DNA of 64,000 nucleotides from Microbacterium faecale (GCF_014640975.1 NZ_BMHO01000001.1:1746166-1810165), one strand, 5' to 3'. Numbered from the stretch's first letter, positions 9,801-18,129 are shown. A program made the numbers and translations. Notes: a model not told the origin generated them from the letters alone.

Positions 9801-10066
9801 AACCCGGCGCGCTCGCCGGCGCGCGCCTCGTGGTGGTCTCGAAGACGCTATCGCGGAGCACCTATCGCGTCGCTCACCAGCGCGTGCTCGACGGCGATGA
9901 GACCGGCGCGCCGCACCTCGCGCGCGACGAGTACCTCGAGCGCGTCATCGGCGCGGCGCGGGGAATGTCGGCGGCCAGCTTCTCCGCGTCGGTCGACGCC
10001 CACTGCGACGATTCCCGTCGATCGCCGATCTGCCGCATCCACACGATCGGAGCCGTGAGCGCATGA
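6824..10066 (+). CDS. adnA: AdnA-like helicase-nuclease subunit
   Basis: A 1080-residue protein with an N-terminal UvrD-like motor and a C-terminal RecB-like (PD-D/E-XK) nuclease domain. Walker A is GAPGSGKT at 26-33; motif II is DDAQ at 232-235 rather than the usual DEYQ/DEFQ; AAGDPDIGSGAFRG fits motif III. The nuclease core DLK is at 956-958 (VVVTDLKSGR) with the downstream Q..Y helix (DDAQLAAYQLAV). In mycobacteria AdnA and AdnB form a heterodimer that resects double-strand breaks in place of RecBCD. The stop overlaps the adnB start by 4 nt, so the two are translationally coupled. The degenerate motif II suggests a weaker motor, which remains to be tested. Confidence 0.88.
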   Translation: MALTRWDPDQQAVLALAPDATGTIIGAPGSGKTAVLVERVARLIDGDDAPFAPGQVLVLTPSRASATRLRDRLGQRVRAATPGPVARSVGSFAFHVMRADAAARGAAGPTLLTGAEQDRILAHLIEGDIEDARIAWPDHLGPTVRRSREFRSELRAFLDTAVELDASRDELQTVRGGAWGPIVALLDEYAGVIQNMNDEARDAAELLQGATAALRDGAHVPGVDELRAVIVDDAQELTRGGTALVEALRARGVAVLAAGDPDIGSGAFRGITPEVFSELVASLGKVLVLREQHRAGGEPTWLVRHMTAAIGVGGHVQHRRAPGPEPTEWHAVSVVRAPSPPEEVDQIARRLRDAYLNDGVRWGEMAVIAHDTRQLVALESELAARDVPTRAAGVPRPLGSERAVRQIMEILRLGLTDPAERDPDALVAALRSPYGGFDGVALRRLRGSLRHAELEQGGSRPARELVHEGFAHPVSFGTLGTPEGRAAERFATTMRDIAVLRRGGATVHDLLWHVWDRARGISGRRLRDEWRDAATSTSRSSGDAARALDGLVALFAAAKRSIERSPNDRPERFIREILDSDVPEDTLSSPDLGETVALLTPANALSTEFEIVVIAGLQDGVWPNTRLRGGMLGTWRLADTVLAHRAGHADEADPPVLDRRRQALHDEVRLFVRALSRARSRVIVTAVDDDDATPSPLLASLPDPEPIHDNGHPLTLRGLVARHRRTLTATTAEEADRQHAAEQLRLLAAARVPGADPDEWYGLRAPTSTAPLRDLESEHVRVSPSKITSFLECGLEWVISALGGDTMTSPSAGIGTLLHAALERVPDGGIDEMRAVVDERWGELDFESRWVATGERRRLDEYLVRLDDYLANVRAQRGRVIAAEAAFAFAIDLDTGEIITGDDVRGPGRAVLSGVIDRVEAYPRGEGEHAPARSPKSFEVMRSRDDEAAERVVVTDLKSGRSEERVADAKVIDDAQLAAYQLAVEEGLVDAAEPGALAGARLVVVSKTLSRSTYRVAHQRVLDGDETGAPHLARDEYLERVIGAARGMSAASFSASVDAHCDDSRRSPICRIHTIGAVSA

Positions 10067-13000
10067 CCGCCACCCCTCTGTCGCTTTCCGCTGATGTCAT
10101 CATGCGTGCAGTCGGCTCGTTCGCGCCGACGCCGCGACAGCGTGCCGTGATCGAAGCGCCGCTCGAGCCAGCTCTCGTCATCGCGGGCGCCGGCAGTGGC
10201 AAGACCGCGACGATGTCGGCACGCGTGCTGTGGCTCGTCGCGAACGGTCACGTCCGCGCCGACGAGATCCTCGGGCTGACCTTCACACGGAAAGCCGCCG
10301 GCGAACTCTCCGAGCGCATCTCCGCCCGACTCGCGGACCTCGACGAGTTCGGCAGGCGCGGGCTCCTGCCGCACCTGGACACGATCGTCGAGACCTCCGA
10401 ATTCACGCGGATCGAGCGCGCACCGGCGGGGCCCGCGCGCGATGCCGTGCGCCGAGACGTCCTCGATGCGTTCGCGCGCGACCTCGGCGCGGAACGCGAC
10501 GAGCGACCGCTGATCGACAGGCTGCTGGATCAGGTGCGCGTGTCGACCTACAACGCCTTCGCCGACGCGGTCGTCCGCGAGAACGCGTCCCGCATCGGAC
10601 GCGATCCCGACGCCGCCATGCTCAGTTCCTCCGCTGCCTGGATCATCGCGCGACACGTCGCCATCCACGCCGATGATCTCGGACTCGACGAACTCGACAA
10701 GGGGGTCGGCAGGATCGCCGATGCGATCCTGAGCCTGTCTGGCGACCTCCTCGAGAACCGGCCCACTTCGAATGCCGATGGGCGCACCCTGGCAGACCGG
10801 GTGCGCGGCTACGCGAGCGAACTGTCCGCGGCGCTGGAGCCATTTGCGGATCCGCTCTCTGCTCGGCCCGCGGCCTGGGACCGCGCGTACGGTTCGTTGA
10901 CGTCGCTGCCGCGTCTGCTCGAGCTCGTCGCCCGCTATGACCGCGAGAAGCAGCGGCGCGGCGTCCTCGACTTCGCGGATCAGGTCGCTGGCGCCCTCGA
11001 GGTCGTCGAGCGCGCGCCCGACGTCGCCGACGAGATCCGGAATCAGTACCGTGTCGTTCTTCTCGACGAGTACCAGGACACGTCGGTGCTGCAGACGCGG
11101 CTGCTCTCGACGTTGTTCCGTGACGAGTCGGTGATGGCCGTCGGCGATCCGAACCAGGCGATCTACACCTGGCGCGGGGCGAGCGCCGACGGCATCCATT
11201 CCTTCCCGCGCGCATTCGCACACGAGCGGGTGTGTCATCGGTTCAGCCTCATGACCAGTTGGCGCAACGAGCAGGTCGTGCTGAACGCCGCCAACCGGCT
11301 CGTGCGCCCACTCGCCGGCTCCAGCGACGGCGTCGAACCGCTCGGTGCACGGGACGGGGCAGGCGACGGGCTGCTCGACATCGAGTTCGCCCACACGGTG
11401 GACGACGAAGCCCGTCACGTGGCGGAGTGGTTCGGTGACCGGATCGCCGACCACGACGCGGCCGAGCACGCCGACCGCCATTCCGGTGCGATCCTGTTCC
11501 GCCAGAAGAAGCACATGCGCCGATTCGCGGACGCGTTGGCCGACCGCGGCATCCCGCACCGCATCCTCGGGCTGGGCGGCCTTCTGGACGTCCCCGAGGT
11601 GACCGACGTCGTGTGCGCGCTGCGGGTGATCGACGACCCGGGCGCCGGCTCGGCGCTCATCCGCCTGCTCGTCGGACCGCGGTTCGCCGTCGGCGTCGCC
11701 GATATGGCCGCGCTGTACGATCTCGCGTCGCGGCTCGCAGAACAGGACGCGTCGGGCGCGCGCCTCAGCGAGGAGGTGCGGCAGCGCGTCCGCGCATCGG
11801 CCGGAATCGACGAGCAGGTGTCGATCATCGACGGGCTCGATGCGATCCGTACCCGTCGGCACGGCAGCAGGCTGTTCGCAGACTTCAGCGAACAGGGGAT
11901 CGCCCGGCTGACGGAGGCGGCCGAACTGTTCGACCGGCTGCGCGCCGCCGCGACCGGTCCGATTCCCGACCTCATCCGCATGATCGAGCAGGAGCTGCGC
12001 CTGGACGTCGAACTCGCGGCGAACGAGACGAGAGGTGAAGCGCGGACGGCCGGGGCGCAGCTGCGCGCGTTCACGGAGGAGGTCCGTGCGTTCCTGTCCG
12101 TCGACGATCGGGCGACGATCGGAAGCGTCCTCGCATGGCTCGACTACGCCGAGCGGGCCGACGACCTCATGCCGCGGACGGAGCCCGCCGAACCTGGGGT
12201 CGTCCAGTTACTCACGATCCACGGGTCGAAGGGGCTGGAATGGGACTCGGTGGTCGTCGCGCGGGTCGTCGACGGCGAGCTCCCCGCGGGGTCGCGTGAC
12301 ATCAGCGGCGGATTCGCCTTCGGCCGGCTCCCGTACGTGTTTCGGGGCGACGCCGCAGCGCTCCCGCGCTTCTCCTGGCAGGCTCCGGAGATCCGCCCCG
12401 CTGACCCGGAGGCGCTCCGCGACGCGAAGCGCGACCTCAAAGACGCCTTCGATGCTTTCGCCGACGCCAACCGGGCCTACCACGCCGAGGAGGAACGACG
12501 ACTGGCGTACGTCGCGGTCACGCGCGCTCGGGCCAACTTGCTCCTGACCGGATCTCGGTGGTCCGGACAGAAGCGTCCGAAACAGCCGAGTCCGTTCCTC
12601 GCTGAGGTGCTCGAGGAGCTTGGACGCGAACCGCTCGCGCCGATCGACGACGACGAGAACCCGTATGACGGCGCGGGGGTGACGCTCGCGTGGCCCGTCG
12701 ATGCGCTCGGCGCGCGCCGTCAGCGCGTCGCGGCCGCCGCCGAACGGGTGACGAGCGCCGGCGTCGCCGAACCGACCGCCGAGCTGGCGAGGCTCCTCGC
12801 CGAACGCGAGGCGACCGCGCGGCGCGCGCGGACGGCGATCCCGACGCGCGTCCCGGCATCGAGATTCAAGGACTATGTCGTCGACTTCGACGCCACCCTC
12901 ACCGAGATCGAGCGCCCCATGCCGGAGCGTCCGTTCCGCCAGACGCGGCTCGGCACACTCTTTCACCAGTGGGTCGAGCAGCGCTCGGGGCTCATCGGTG

Positions 13001-13488
13001 CGACGCTGACCCCCGACGACGCCCTCTGGGAGATCGACGATGACGAGTACGGCGCGGCGGGCGGAGCATCCGCCGAGGACGAACGTGACCTCGCCCGACT
13101 GCGGAAGATCTTCGAGCGCAGCGAATGGGCTCCCCTTCAACCGATCGAGGTCGAGACCGAAGTCGACTTCGCCCTCGCGCTCGACGACGGTGCGCCGCCG
13201 CACATCATGATCTGCAAGCTCGATGCCGTCTATCGCCGCGAGGACCGCGGCGGACGCATCGAGATCGTCGACTGGAAGACGGGCAAGGCGCCGACCGACC
13301 GACGTCAGCGCGACGAACGCATGCTGCAGCTCGCCCTGTACCGGCTCGCCTACCACCGCCGCCACGGCGTTCCCCTCGACGAGATCGACGTCGCGCTCTA
13401 TTACGTGTCGGATGATCTCGTGATCCGAGACGAATCACCGCTGACGGAGCACGAACTCGTCGACAGGTGGCGCGCCGCCCGCCGCTGA
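10063..13488 (+). CDS. adnB: AdnB-like helicase-nuclease subunit
   Basis: A 1141-residue partner of AdnA with a complete set of UvrD-family motifs: GAGSGKT at 42-48, LTFTRKAAGEL, DEYQDT from 335, AVGDPNQAIYTWRGA, LLTIHGSKGLEWD and VAVTRARANLLL. The C-terminal RecB-like nuclease has Asp1070 and Lys1072 (IVDWKTGK) and the helix QLALYRLAY. It should be the leading 3'-5' translocase and one of two nucleases in the AdnAB end-resection machine. The ATG overlaps the adnA stop (ATGA). No iron-sulfur cysteine set is evident. Role in double-strand-break processing is from known mycobacterial AdnAB. Confidence 0.9.
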   Translation: MTATPLSLSADVIMRAVGSFAPTPRQRAVIEAPLEPALVIAGAGSGKTATMSARVLWLVANGHVRADEILGLTFTRKAAGELSERISARLADLDEFGRRGLLPHLDTIVETSEFTRIERAPAGPARDAVRRDVLDAFARDLGAERDERPLIDRLLDQVRVSTYNAFADAVVRENASRIGRDPDAAMLSSSAAWIIARHVAIHADDLGLDELDKGVGRIADAILSLSGDLLENRPTSNADGRTLADRVRGYASELSAALEPFADPLSARPAAWDRAYGSLTSLPRLLELVARYDREKQRRGVLDFADQVAGALEVVERAPDVADEIRNQYRVVLLDEYQDTSVLQTRLLSTLFRDESVMAVGDPNQAIYTWRGASADGIHSFPRAFAHERVCHRFSLMTSWRNEQVVLNAANRLVRPLAGSSDGVEPLGARDGAGDGLLDIEFAHTVDDEARHVAEWFGDRIADHDAAEHADRHSGAILFRQKKHMRRFADALADRGIPHRILGLGGLLDVPEVTDVVCALRVIDDPGAGSALIRLLVGPRFAVGVADMAALYDLASRLAEQDASGARLSEEVRQRVRASAGIDEQVSIIDGLDAIRTRRHGSRLFADFSEQGIARLTEAAELFDRLRAAATGPIPDLIRMIEQELRLDVELAANETRGEARTAGAQLRAFTEEVRAFLSVDDRATIGSVLAWLDYAERADDLMPRTEPAEPGVVQLLTIHGSKGLEWDSVVVARVVDGELPAGSRDISGGFAFGRLPYVFRGDAAALPRFSWQAPEIRPADPEALRDAKRDLKDAFDAFADANRAYHAEEERRLAYVAVTRARANLLLTGSRWSGQKRPKQPSPFLAEVLEELGREPLAPIDDDENPYDGAGVTLAWPVDALGARRQRVAAAAERVTSAGVAEPTAELARLLAEREATARRARTAIPTRVPASRFKDYVVDFDATLTEIERPMPERPFRQTRLGTLFHQWVEQRSGLIGATLTPDDALWEIDDDEYGAAGGASAEDERDLARLRKIFERSEWAPLQPIEVETEVDFALALDDGAPPHIMICKLDAVYRREDRGGRIEIVDWKTGKAPTDRRQRDERMLQLALYRLAYHRRHGVPLDEIDVALYYVSDDLVIRDESPLTEHELVDRWRAARR

Positions 13489-14679
13489 TCAGCGTTCGTC
13501 GTCGGTGAGGTCGACGGGCTGGGTCGCGTCCGGTTCCAGTTCGAGCGAGGGCTGGGTCGCGTCGGCGTCATCCGGAGCGCTCCGCGGGGGAGCGGCGTCC
13601 CAGTCCTCCTCTGCGTGGAGGCGGAGCTCGTCGGGATCGAAGGCATCGGTGTGCATTGAGGTATCCGACGTTTCACGTTCGGTGCGCGGCACACGATCGA
13701 GCAGCGCGACCGCCTCCGAGACGTCGGCGCGTTCGCGCGCCGGGAGGTCGGCGAGAAGCACGTCGTTGACGAGCCCGTCGGACAGCGACTCCAACAGGTC
13801 CGCCGCGTCGTCCACGACATCCGGGCGGTGCGCTTCGATGCCGTGAAGCAGCCAGCGGGCGAACTCCAGCTCGGCGTGCAGCCGTGTGCGGACGCGGAGC
13901 GCGCGATCGGGCGCGCGCACGGCTCCGCCCGCGTACGAGCGGAAGACGTCGTCGGCGGCGTCAGGCGCGCCCGCCGTCCAGTGCAGGTCGACGGCAGGGT
14001 CGCCGATCGCCAGGCCCTGCCAGTCGAGGACGCCCGTCACGACGGGCGCGCCCTCCGCATCGTCCCGCATCACGAACGAGGTCGACTGCGCTCCGCCCAG
14101 CACGACTGTCGATTCGTACCCCCACAGGCGGTCGTCCTCGGCGGCCTCCCGCCAGCGCACCATCAGTCGCACGGGGACCCGGCCGCTGCGGCCGATCGCG
14201 TCGAGCAGCTTCTCGAGGTCGGCACGCGCATCCGCCGCGCTGCGCTCGGGAAGGCCCGCCGATCGCACGATCGACGGCGGCAGGGTGTGCAGGCGCGCAG
14301 TGGCGGAGCCGATTGCCGTCGCGACGCCGCGACCCGCGGGGATGTGCGCGGCCTCGACGAGATAACCCGGCAGGAACGTCGTCGCGACGACGCGCGAATC
14401 CTCCAGCGGCGCCGTTCCTCGGATCTCCGGGGCCGCGAACCCCAGCAGTTCGCGTGCGCCCGCGGTGAGCGCGCGCAGCGCGACGAGTTCTGCCTCGACG
14501 TCCGTGAGCGCCGTCTCATCCGTGGGGATCCGCACGACGACGTCTTCGCCGGACGCCGTCACGAGCGCAGCATCGAAACGGCCGGCTCCCTGCGCCGTCA
14601 GTCGGCGCGTCGTCGTGATGACCTCGTCTCCCAGAGCCGCCGACGCAGCCGCCGCTAGAGTGAGAGTGGATCGTGCCAT
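13489..14679 (-). CDS. Aminoglycoside/macrolide phosphotransferase-family protein
   Basis: A 396-residue APH-fold kinase. The catalytic/metal region reads TGVLDWQGLAIGDPAVDLHW, the pattern shared by macrolide and aminoglycoside phosphotransferases, and the N-lobe has an FDAALVTASGEDVVVRIP segment. The final 80 residues are acidic and repeat-like (two ATQPS/ATQPV units) and are probably disordered. The true start is ATG 14679: a TAGTGT box lies 7 nt upstream, and the longer frame upstream has no support. The gene lies antiparallel between adnB and nudC, so it is not in their operon. Family assignment is good; antibiotic resistance should not be assumed, because many such proteins are of unknown substrate. 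Confidence 0.75.
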   Translation of the reverse strand: MARSTLTLAAAASAALGDEVITTTRRLTAQGAGRFDAALVTASGEDVVVRIPTDETALTDVEAELVALRALTAGARELLGFAAPEIRGTAPLEDSRVVATTFLPGYLVEAAHIPAGRGVATAIGSATARLHTLPPSIVRSAGLPERSAADARADLEKLLDAIGRSGRVPVRLMVRWREAAEDDRLWGYESTVVLGGAQSTSFVMRDDAEGAPVVTGVLDWQGLAIGDPAVDLHWTAGAPDAADDVFRSYAGGAVRAPDRALRVRTRLHAELEFARWLLHGIEAHRPDVVDDAADLLESLSDGLVNDVLLADLPARERADVSEAVALLDRVPRTERETSDTSMHTDAFDPDELRLHAEEDWDAAPPRSAPDDADATQPSLELEPDATQPVDLTDDER

Positions 14680-14686
14680 GCCGCCC

Positions 14687-14692
14687 ACACTA
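14687..14692 (-). promoter_or_regulatory. -10 box, leaderless type
   Basis: TAGTGT on the minus strand, with 7 nt to the ATG of the phosphotransferase gene at 14679. This supports that start over the longer frame. Confidence 0.6.
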
Positions 14693-14738
14693 TGTGGCCC
14701 CGCCACGCGCCGCACCACGCCACGCAGAGAGGGAGTCG

Positions 14739-15632
14739 ATGACCAGTTCCGACACCGCCGGCACATTCGATCCGAGCGCAGCAGAGCGTCTCACGCCTGA
14801 TCTCGTGGACACCCTGCGCCGTGATCGCGATACGCGAGTACTCCTCGTGGACGGCGATCGGATGCCCGTTGGCGACGCGGCCGCGCCCGCACTGCGGTTC
14901 GTGGATCCGGCGTCGATCCCCGCCGGCGCGGAGGTCGCGTTCCTCGGCAGGGACCAGGACGGATCCGCCGTTCTGCTCGCAGCCGCCGACAGGGATGCGC
15001 CGCAGCTCGACGGCGCGCGCTCGCTGCGCGAGTTCGGCGCCGCGTTGCCGGACGCCGAGGCGGAGATGGCCGTCGCCGCCGTCGCACTCGGGCGCTGGTT
15101 GCGGGACGCGCGGCATTGCCCCGCGTGCGGCGAAGCCACGCTCCTGGCGACGAGCGGGTGGTCACGGCATTGCGATGGCTGTCGCCGTGAGCACTTCCCG
15201 CGCACGGACCCGGCCGTGATCGTCGCCCCTCGGAGCGCCGATGGCACGCGCCTCCTCCTCGGCGCGAACGCGGCATGGCGCGGCGAGATGTACTCGTGCT
15301 TCGCCGGGTTCGTGGAGGCGGGCGAGTCGGCGGAGCGCACCGTGCATCGCGAGCTGCAGGAAGAGACGGGCGTGCGGTTGACCGACGTGCAGTATGTCGA
15401 ATCTCAGGCGTGGCCATATCCGCGCTCGCTCATGCTCGGGTTCCACGCCCGCGTCATCGACGATGCGGAGGTGCGCCCCGACGGGGAGGAGATCATCTCG
15501 TCGCGGTGGTTCACCCGGGAGGAGATCGGACGAGGGCTGCGCGGCGAACTCGATGTGCGCCTCCCGGGAGGTCTGTCGGTCGCGCATCGCCTCATCCGCG
15601 TCTGGTACGACGCCGCCGATGAGACGCCGTGA
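14739..15632 (+). CDS. nudC: NADH pyrophosphatase NudC
   Basis: A 297-residue Nudix hydrolase that cleaves NAD(H) to NMN(H) and AMP and may remove NAD caps from RNA. A four-cysteine zinc site is at Cys127, Cys130, Cys145 and Cys148. The Nudix box begins at Gly190 (GFVEAGES) and contains RELQEETGV. The NudC-specific motif is present as SQAWPYPRS (usually SQPWPFPxS), with Ala in place of the first Pro. The start is ATG 14739, with an AGAGAGGGA ribosome-binding site, and not the upstream in-frame GTG. The stop overlaps the GTG of uvrD2 by 4 nt, so the two are coupled. Confidence 0.93.
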   Translation: MTSSDTAGTFDPSAAERLTPDLVDTLRRDRDTRVLLVDGDRMPVGDAAAPALRFVDPASIPAGAEVAFLGRDQDGSAVLLAAADRDAPQLDGARSLREFGAALPDAEAEMAVAAVALGRWLRDARHCPACGEATLLATSGWSRHCDGCRREHFPRTDPAVIVAPRSADGTRLLLGANAAWRGEMYSCFAGFVEAGESAERTVHRELQEETGVRLTDVQYVESQAWPYPRSLMLGFHARVIDDAEVRPDGEEIISSRWFTREEIGRGLRGELDVRLPGGLSVAHRLIRVWYDAADETP

Positions 15633-17344
15633 ACCCCCTCGACGGACTCGACGAACAGCAGCGAGCCGCGGCGGAGGTCGTGCGCGGTCCCGTCGCGATC
15701 CTCGCTGGTGCGGGGACCGGCAAGACCCGTACGATCACCCACCGGATCGCGTTCGGCGTCGCGGACGGCACGTACACGCCGAACCGCGTGATGGCGCTGA
15801 CCTTCACGTCGAAGGCCGCCGGAGAGTTGCGCGGACGACTGCGTGCGATGGACGTGGTCGGCGTGCAGGCGAAGACATTCCACGCCGCGGCGCTGGCGCA
15901 GCTGAACTTCTTCTGGCCGACCGTCGCGGGTGACACGGCCCCCTCGATCGTCGACAACAAGGTGCGCCTGCTCGCGCACGCCGCGGACTCGCTGCGGCTG
16001 CGTCCGGACACGGGGACTCTCCGCGACGTTGCCGCGCAGATCGAATGGCGCAAGGTCACGATGCGGCCCATCGATGAGTACGCCATGCTCGGTCGGTCGG
16101 TCGGATCCATCGGAGCCGACGCGCTCGTCGAGCTGATGAGCGCGTACGAGCGGCTGAAGGACGAACGCCGTCAGCTCGACTTCGAGGACGTCCTGCTCGC
16201 GTGCGCGGGGATGATCGAATCGGAGCCGCGCGTCGCTGTGGCGGTCCGCGAGCAGTACCGTCACTTCACGGTCGACGAGTTTCAGGACGTCTCGCCGCTG
16301 CAGAACCGTCTGCTCGAGCTCTGGCTGGGCGAACGGCGTGACATCTGCGTTGTCGGCGACGCGAGCCAGACGATCTACTCCTTCGCGGGCGCGGAGGCGT
16401 CGTTCCTGCTCGAGTTCGGCACGCGCTATCCCGATGCCACCGTGGTGCGACTCGAACGCAACTACCGCTCGGCCGAGCCGGTGCTGCGTGTCGCCAACGC
16501 TCTGATGCGGGATCGCCCGGGGGCGTTGCGGCTGCAGCCCGCCGTATCCGCACGGGAGGCTCCTGCACCGGTCGTCCGCGCGTATGCGGATGACGCCGCG
16601 GAGGCGGACGGAATCGCGTCGCGGATCCGCGGTCTGCTCGACGGCGCGAACGGCGCCCCGGTCATTCCGCGCGACGTCGCCGTCCTGTATCGCTCACACG
16701 CGCAGTCCCAGCCGCTGCAGCACGCGCTCTCGCGGCACGGCATCGCGGCGAGCGTGCTCGGCGGCACGCGGTTCTTCGACATGCCCGAGGTCCGCCAGGC
16801 GATCATGGCGATCCGTGCCGCGGCGGTTGCTCCGACCGACATGAGCTTCGTCGCGGCGGTGCGCGATGTGCTGCGCGGTCTCGGGCACACGGACGAAGCG
16901 CCGGAGGCCGGCGGCGCATTGCGCACGGCGTGGGAGGCGCGTCAGGCGCTGCTGCGCCTCGCAGAGGAGGCCCCCGAGCACTCGTCGATGCGTCACTTCG
17001 CCGACGGCCTGCTCGCGCGCGCAAAGGATCAGCACGAGCCAGCGATGGCGACGATCACGCTCGCCACGCTGCACGCGGCGAAGGGGCTCGAATGGCCTCA
17101 TGTGTTCCTCATGGGGGCCTCGGAGGGACTGCTGCCGATTTCGTATGCGCGCACGCTCGAGGCGGTCGACGAGGAGCGGCGCTTGGCCTACGTCGGGATC
17201 ACCCGTGCTGCGACGTCGCTTGAGATCTCGTGGGCGGGCGGATCGGCACGGGGACGGCAGCCGTCGCGATTTCTTGCGGAGATCGGCACAGACACGCTTC
17301 GTGCGGTCGATGCGAACGCCACCGGTGGCGGCCGTCGGCGCTGA
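15629..17344 (+). CDS. uvrD2: UvrD2-like 3'-5' DNA helicase
   Basis: A 571-residue superfamily 1 helicase. Walker A is GAGTGKT at 27-33, LTFTSKAAGELRGR is motif Ia, DEFQDVSPLQ begins at Asp216, GDASQTIYSFAGA is motif III, ATLHAAKGLEWPHV is motif V and VGITRAATSLEIS is motif VI. It matches the short actinobacterial UvrD2 group next to nudC. Mycobacterial UvrD2 is longer (about 700 residues) and ends in a tetracysteine segment and an HRDC domain; neither is present here, and the protein stops about 35 residues after motif VI. The last 146 bp overlap the convergent cyclodehydratase-like gene. Confidence 0.9.
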   Translation: MNPLDGLDEQQRAAAEVVRGPVAILAGAGTGKTRTITHRIAFGVADGTYTPNRVMALTFTSKAAGELRGRLRAMDVVGVQAKTFHAAALAQLNFFWPTVAGDTAPSIVDNKVRLLAHAADSLRLRPDTGTLRDVAAQIEWRKVTMRPIDEYAMLGRSVGSIGADALVELMSAYERLKDERRQLDFEDVLLACAGMIESEPRVAVAVREQYRHFTVDEFQDVSPLQNRLLELWLGERRDICVVGDASQTIYSFAGAEASFLLEFGTRYPDATVVRLERNYRSAEPVLRVANALMRDRPGALRLQPAVSAREAPAPVVRAYADDAAEADGIASRIRGLLDGANGAPVIPRDVAVLYRSHAQSQPLQHALSRHGIAASVLGGTRFFDMPEVRQAIMAIRAAAVAPTDMSFVAAVRDVLRGLGHTDEAPEAGGALRTAWEARQALLRLAEEAPEHSSMRHFADGLLARAKDQHEPAMATITLATLHAAKGLEWPHVFLMGASEGLLPISYARTLEAVDEERRLAYVGITRAATSLEISWAGGSARGRQPSRFLAEIGTDTLRAVDANATGGGRRR

Positions 17345-18056
17345 TCGTCACCGAACGGGTGCGGCCGGAGCTGTCATCCACGGCGTCCCGGACGCGCGTG
17401 ACGAGCGCCGCGGCCATCGTCGCGAGCGCGCGTGAGGGTGGATCCGGCTGTCGCCGAGAGACGAGCTGCGTCGCGAGGACCGGCCAAGACGCGTCGCGCG
17501 CTCTCTCGTGCTCCCAGAGGCACGCGAGACACGCAGTGTGTCCGGGCACGACGAGTGGCCCCACGCTCGCGCGTCGTGATTCGAGCGACACCACCACGTG
17601 AGTCACGTCCGCGCGCATCAGCGCGCGGACCACGTGCGGGGGCGTGACAGCGCCTGCCAGGACCACGGCTTCGCTGCCGGCCGCGACCGCGTCGTGCATG
17701 GTGCGGTGGACCGGGGCAAGACCGGCGCTGCGCAACGCATCGTGCGCGCCGAGCACAGCGTCGTGCGGGACCCGGTCGGTCGTGACGAGTGACACCTCGC
17801 GCGGCACGTCGATCTCGCGCAGCACAGGGGAGAGGCGCGCGACGAAGTCTGCGGCCGCCGCGGGGTCGGCGCCCAACGCCGCGGCGACACCGGCGAGATG
17901 ACCGGCGGGGATCCCGCCAGCGAGCGCGTCGAGGAGATCGAGCTGCCACTGCTTCGGATCGGCGATCACCCGGAACGCCGGTCGCGAGCCGATCTGGATG
18001 GCGCGATCATCGCGCCACAGAACCGGATACGCGGGGTCGAGCTCGAGCAGGGGCAT
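17199..18056 (-). CDS. Cyclodehydratase/ThiF-related protein, orphan
   Basis: A 285-residue protein resembling the E1/ThiF-derived half of azoline-forming (TOMM) cyclodehydratases. The N-terminal about 80 residues have the small peptide-binding-like winged pattern (LELDPAYPVLWRDD, then an HLAGVAAALG helix). The rest is a degenerate Rossmann-like domain with a probable zinc site at Cys176, Cys179 (ACLACLWEH) and Cys255, Cys257 (HEACLCRSP). No YcaO partner or precursor peptide is found nearby. I chose ATG 18056 because CATGAT lies 6 nt upstream; an in-frame start at 18092 exists. The 3' end, including Cys255/257, is encoded antisense to uvrD2. Similar genes occur beside uvrD2 in other actinobacteria; the function is unknown. 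Confidence 0.7.
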   Translation of the reverse strand: MPLLELDPAYPVLWRDDRAIQIGSRPAFRVIADPKQWQLDLLDALAGGIPAGHLAGVAAALGADPAAAADFVARLSPVLREIDVPREVSLVTTDRVPHDAVLGAHDALRSAGLAPVHRTMHDAVAAGSEAVVLAGAVTPPHVVRALMRADVTHVVVSLESRRASVGPLVVPGHTACLACLWEHERARDASWPVLATQLVSRRQPDPPSRALATMAAALVTRVRDAVDDSSGRTRSVTISADGRHRWRSHRPHEACLCRSPQEIATAAVPVPIRPPTRSQATSQHG

Positions 18057-18129
18057 CTGTCGATCATGGCGCGTTCCGCGCGCCGACCGCACTTATCCAC
18101 AGGGCGAATGCGCGTGCGCGGCCTGTGGA

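Noticed and set aside
9874-11862. A 662-codon open frame on the minus strand
   Set aside because: It is antisense to adnA and adnB, whose helicase and nuclease motifs are clear. High GC leaves long open frames on the other strand. Its translation is rich in Arg, Asp and His and shows no domain.
13489-14679. Antibiotic-resistance gene
   Set aside because: The fold matches APH kinases, but the chromosomal context is conserved-type and many such proteins have unknown substrates, so a resistance call is not supported.
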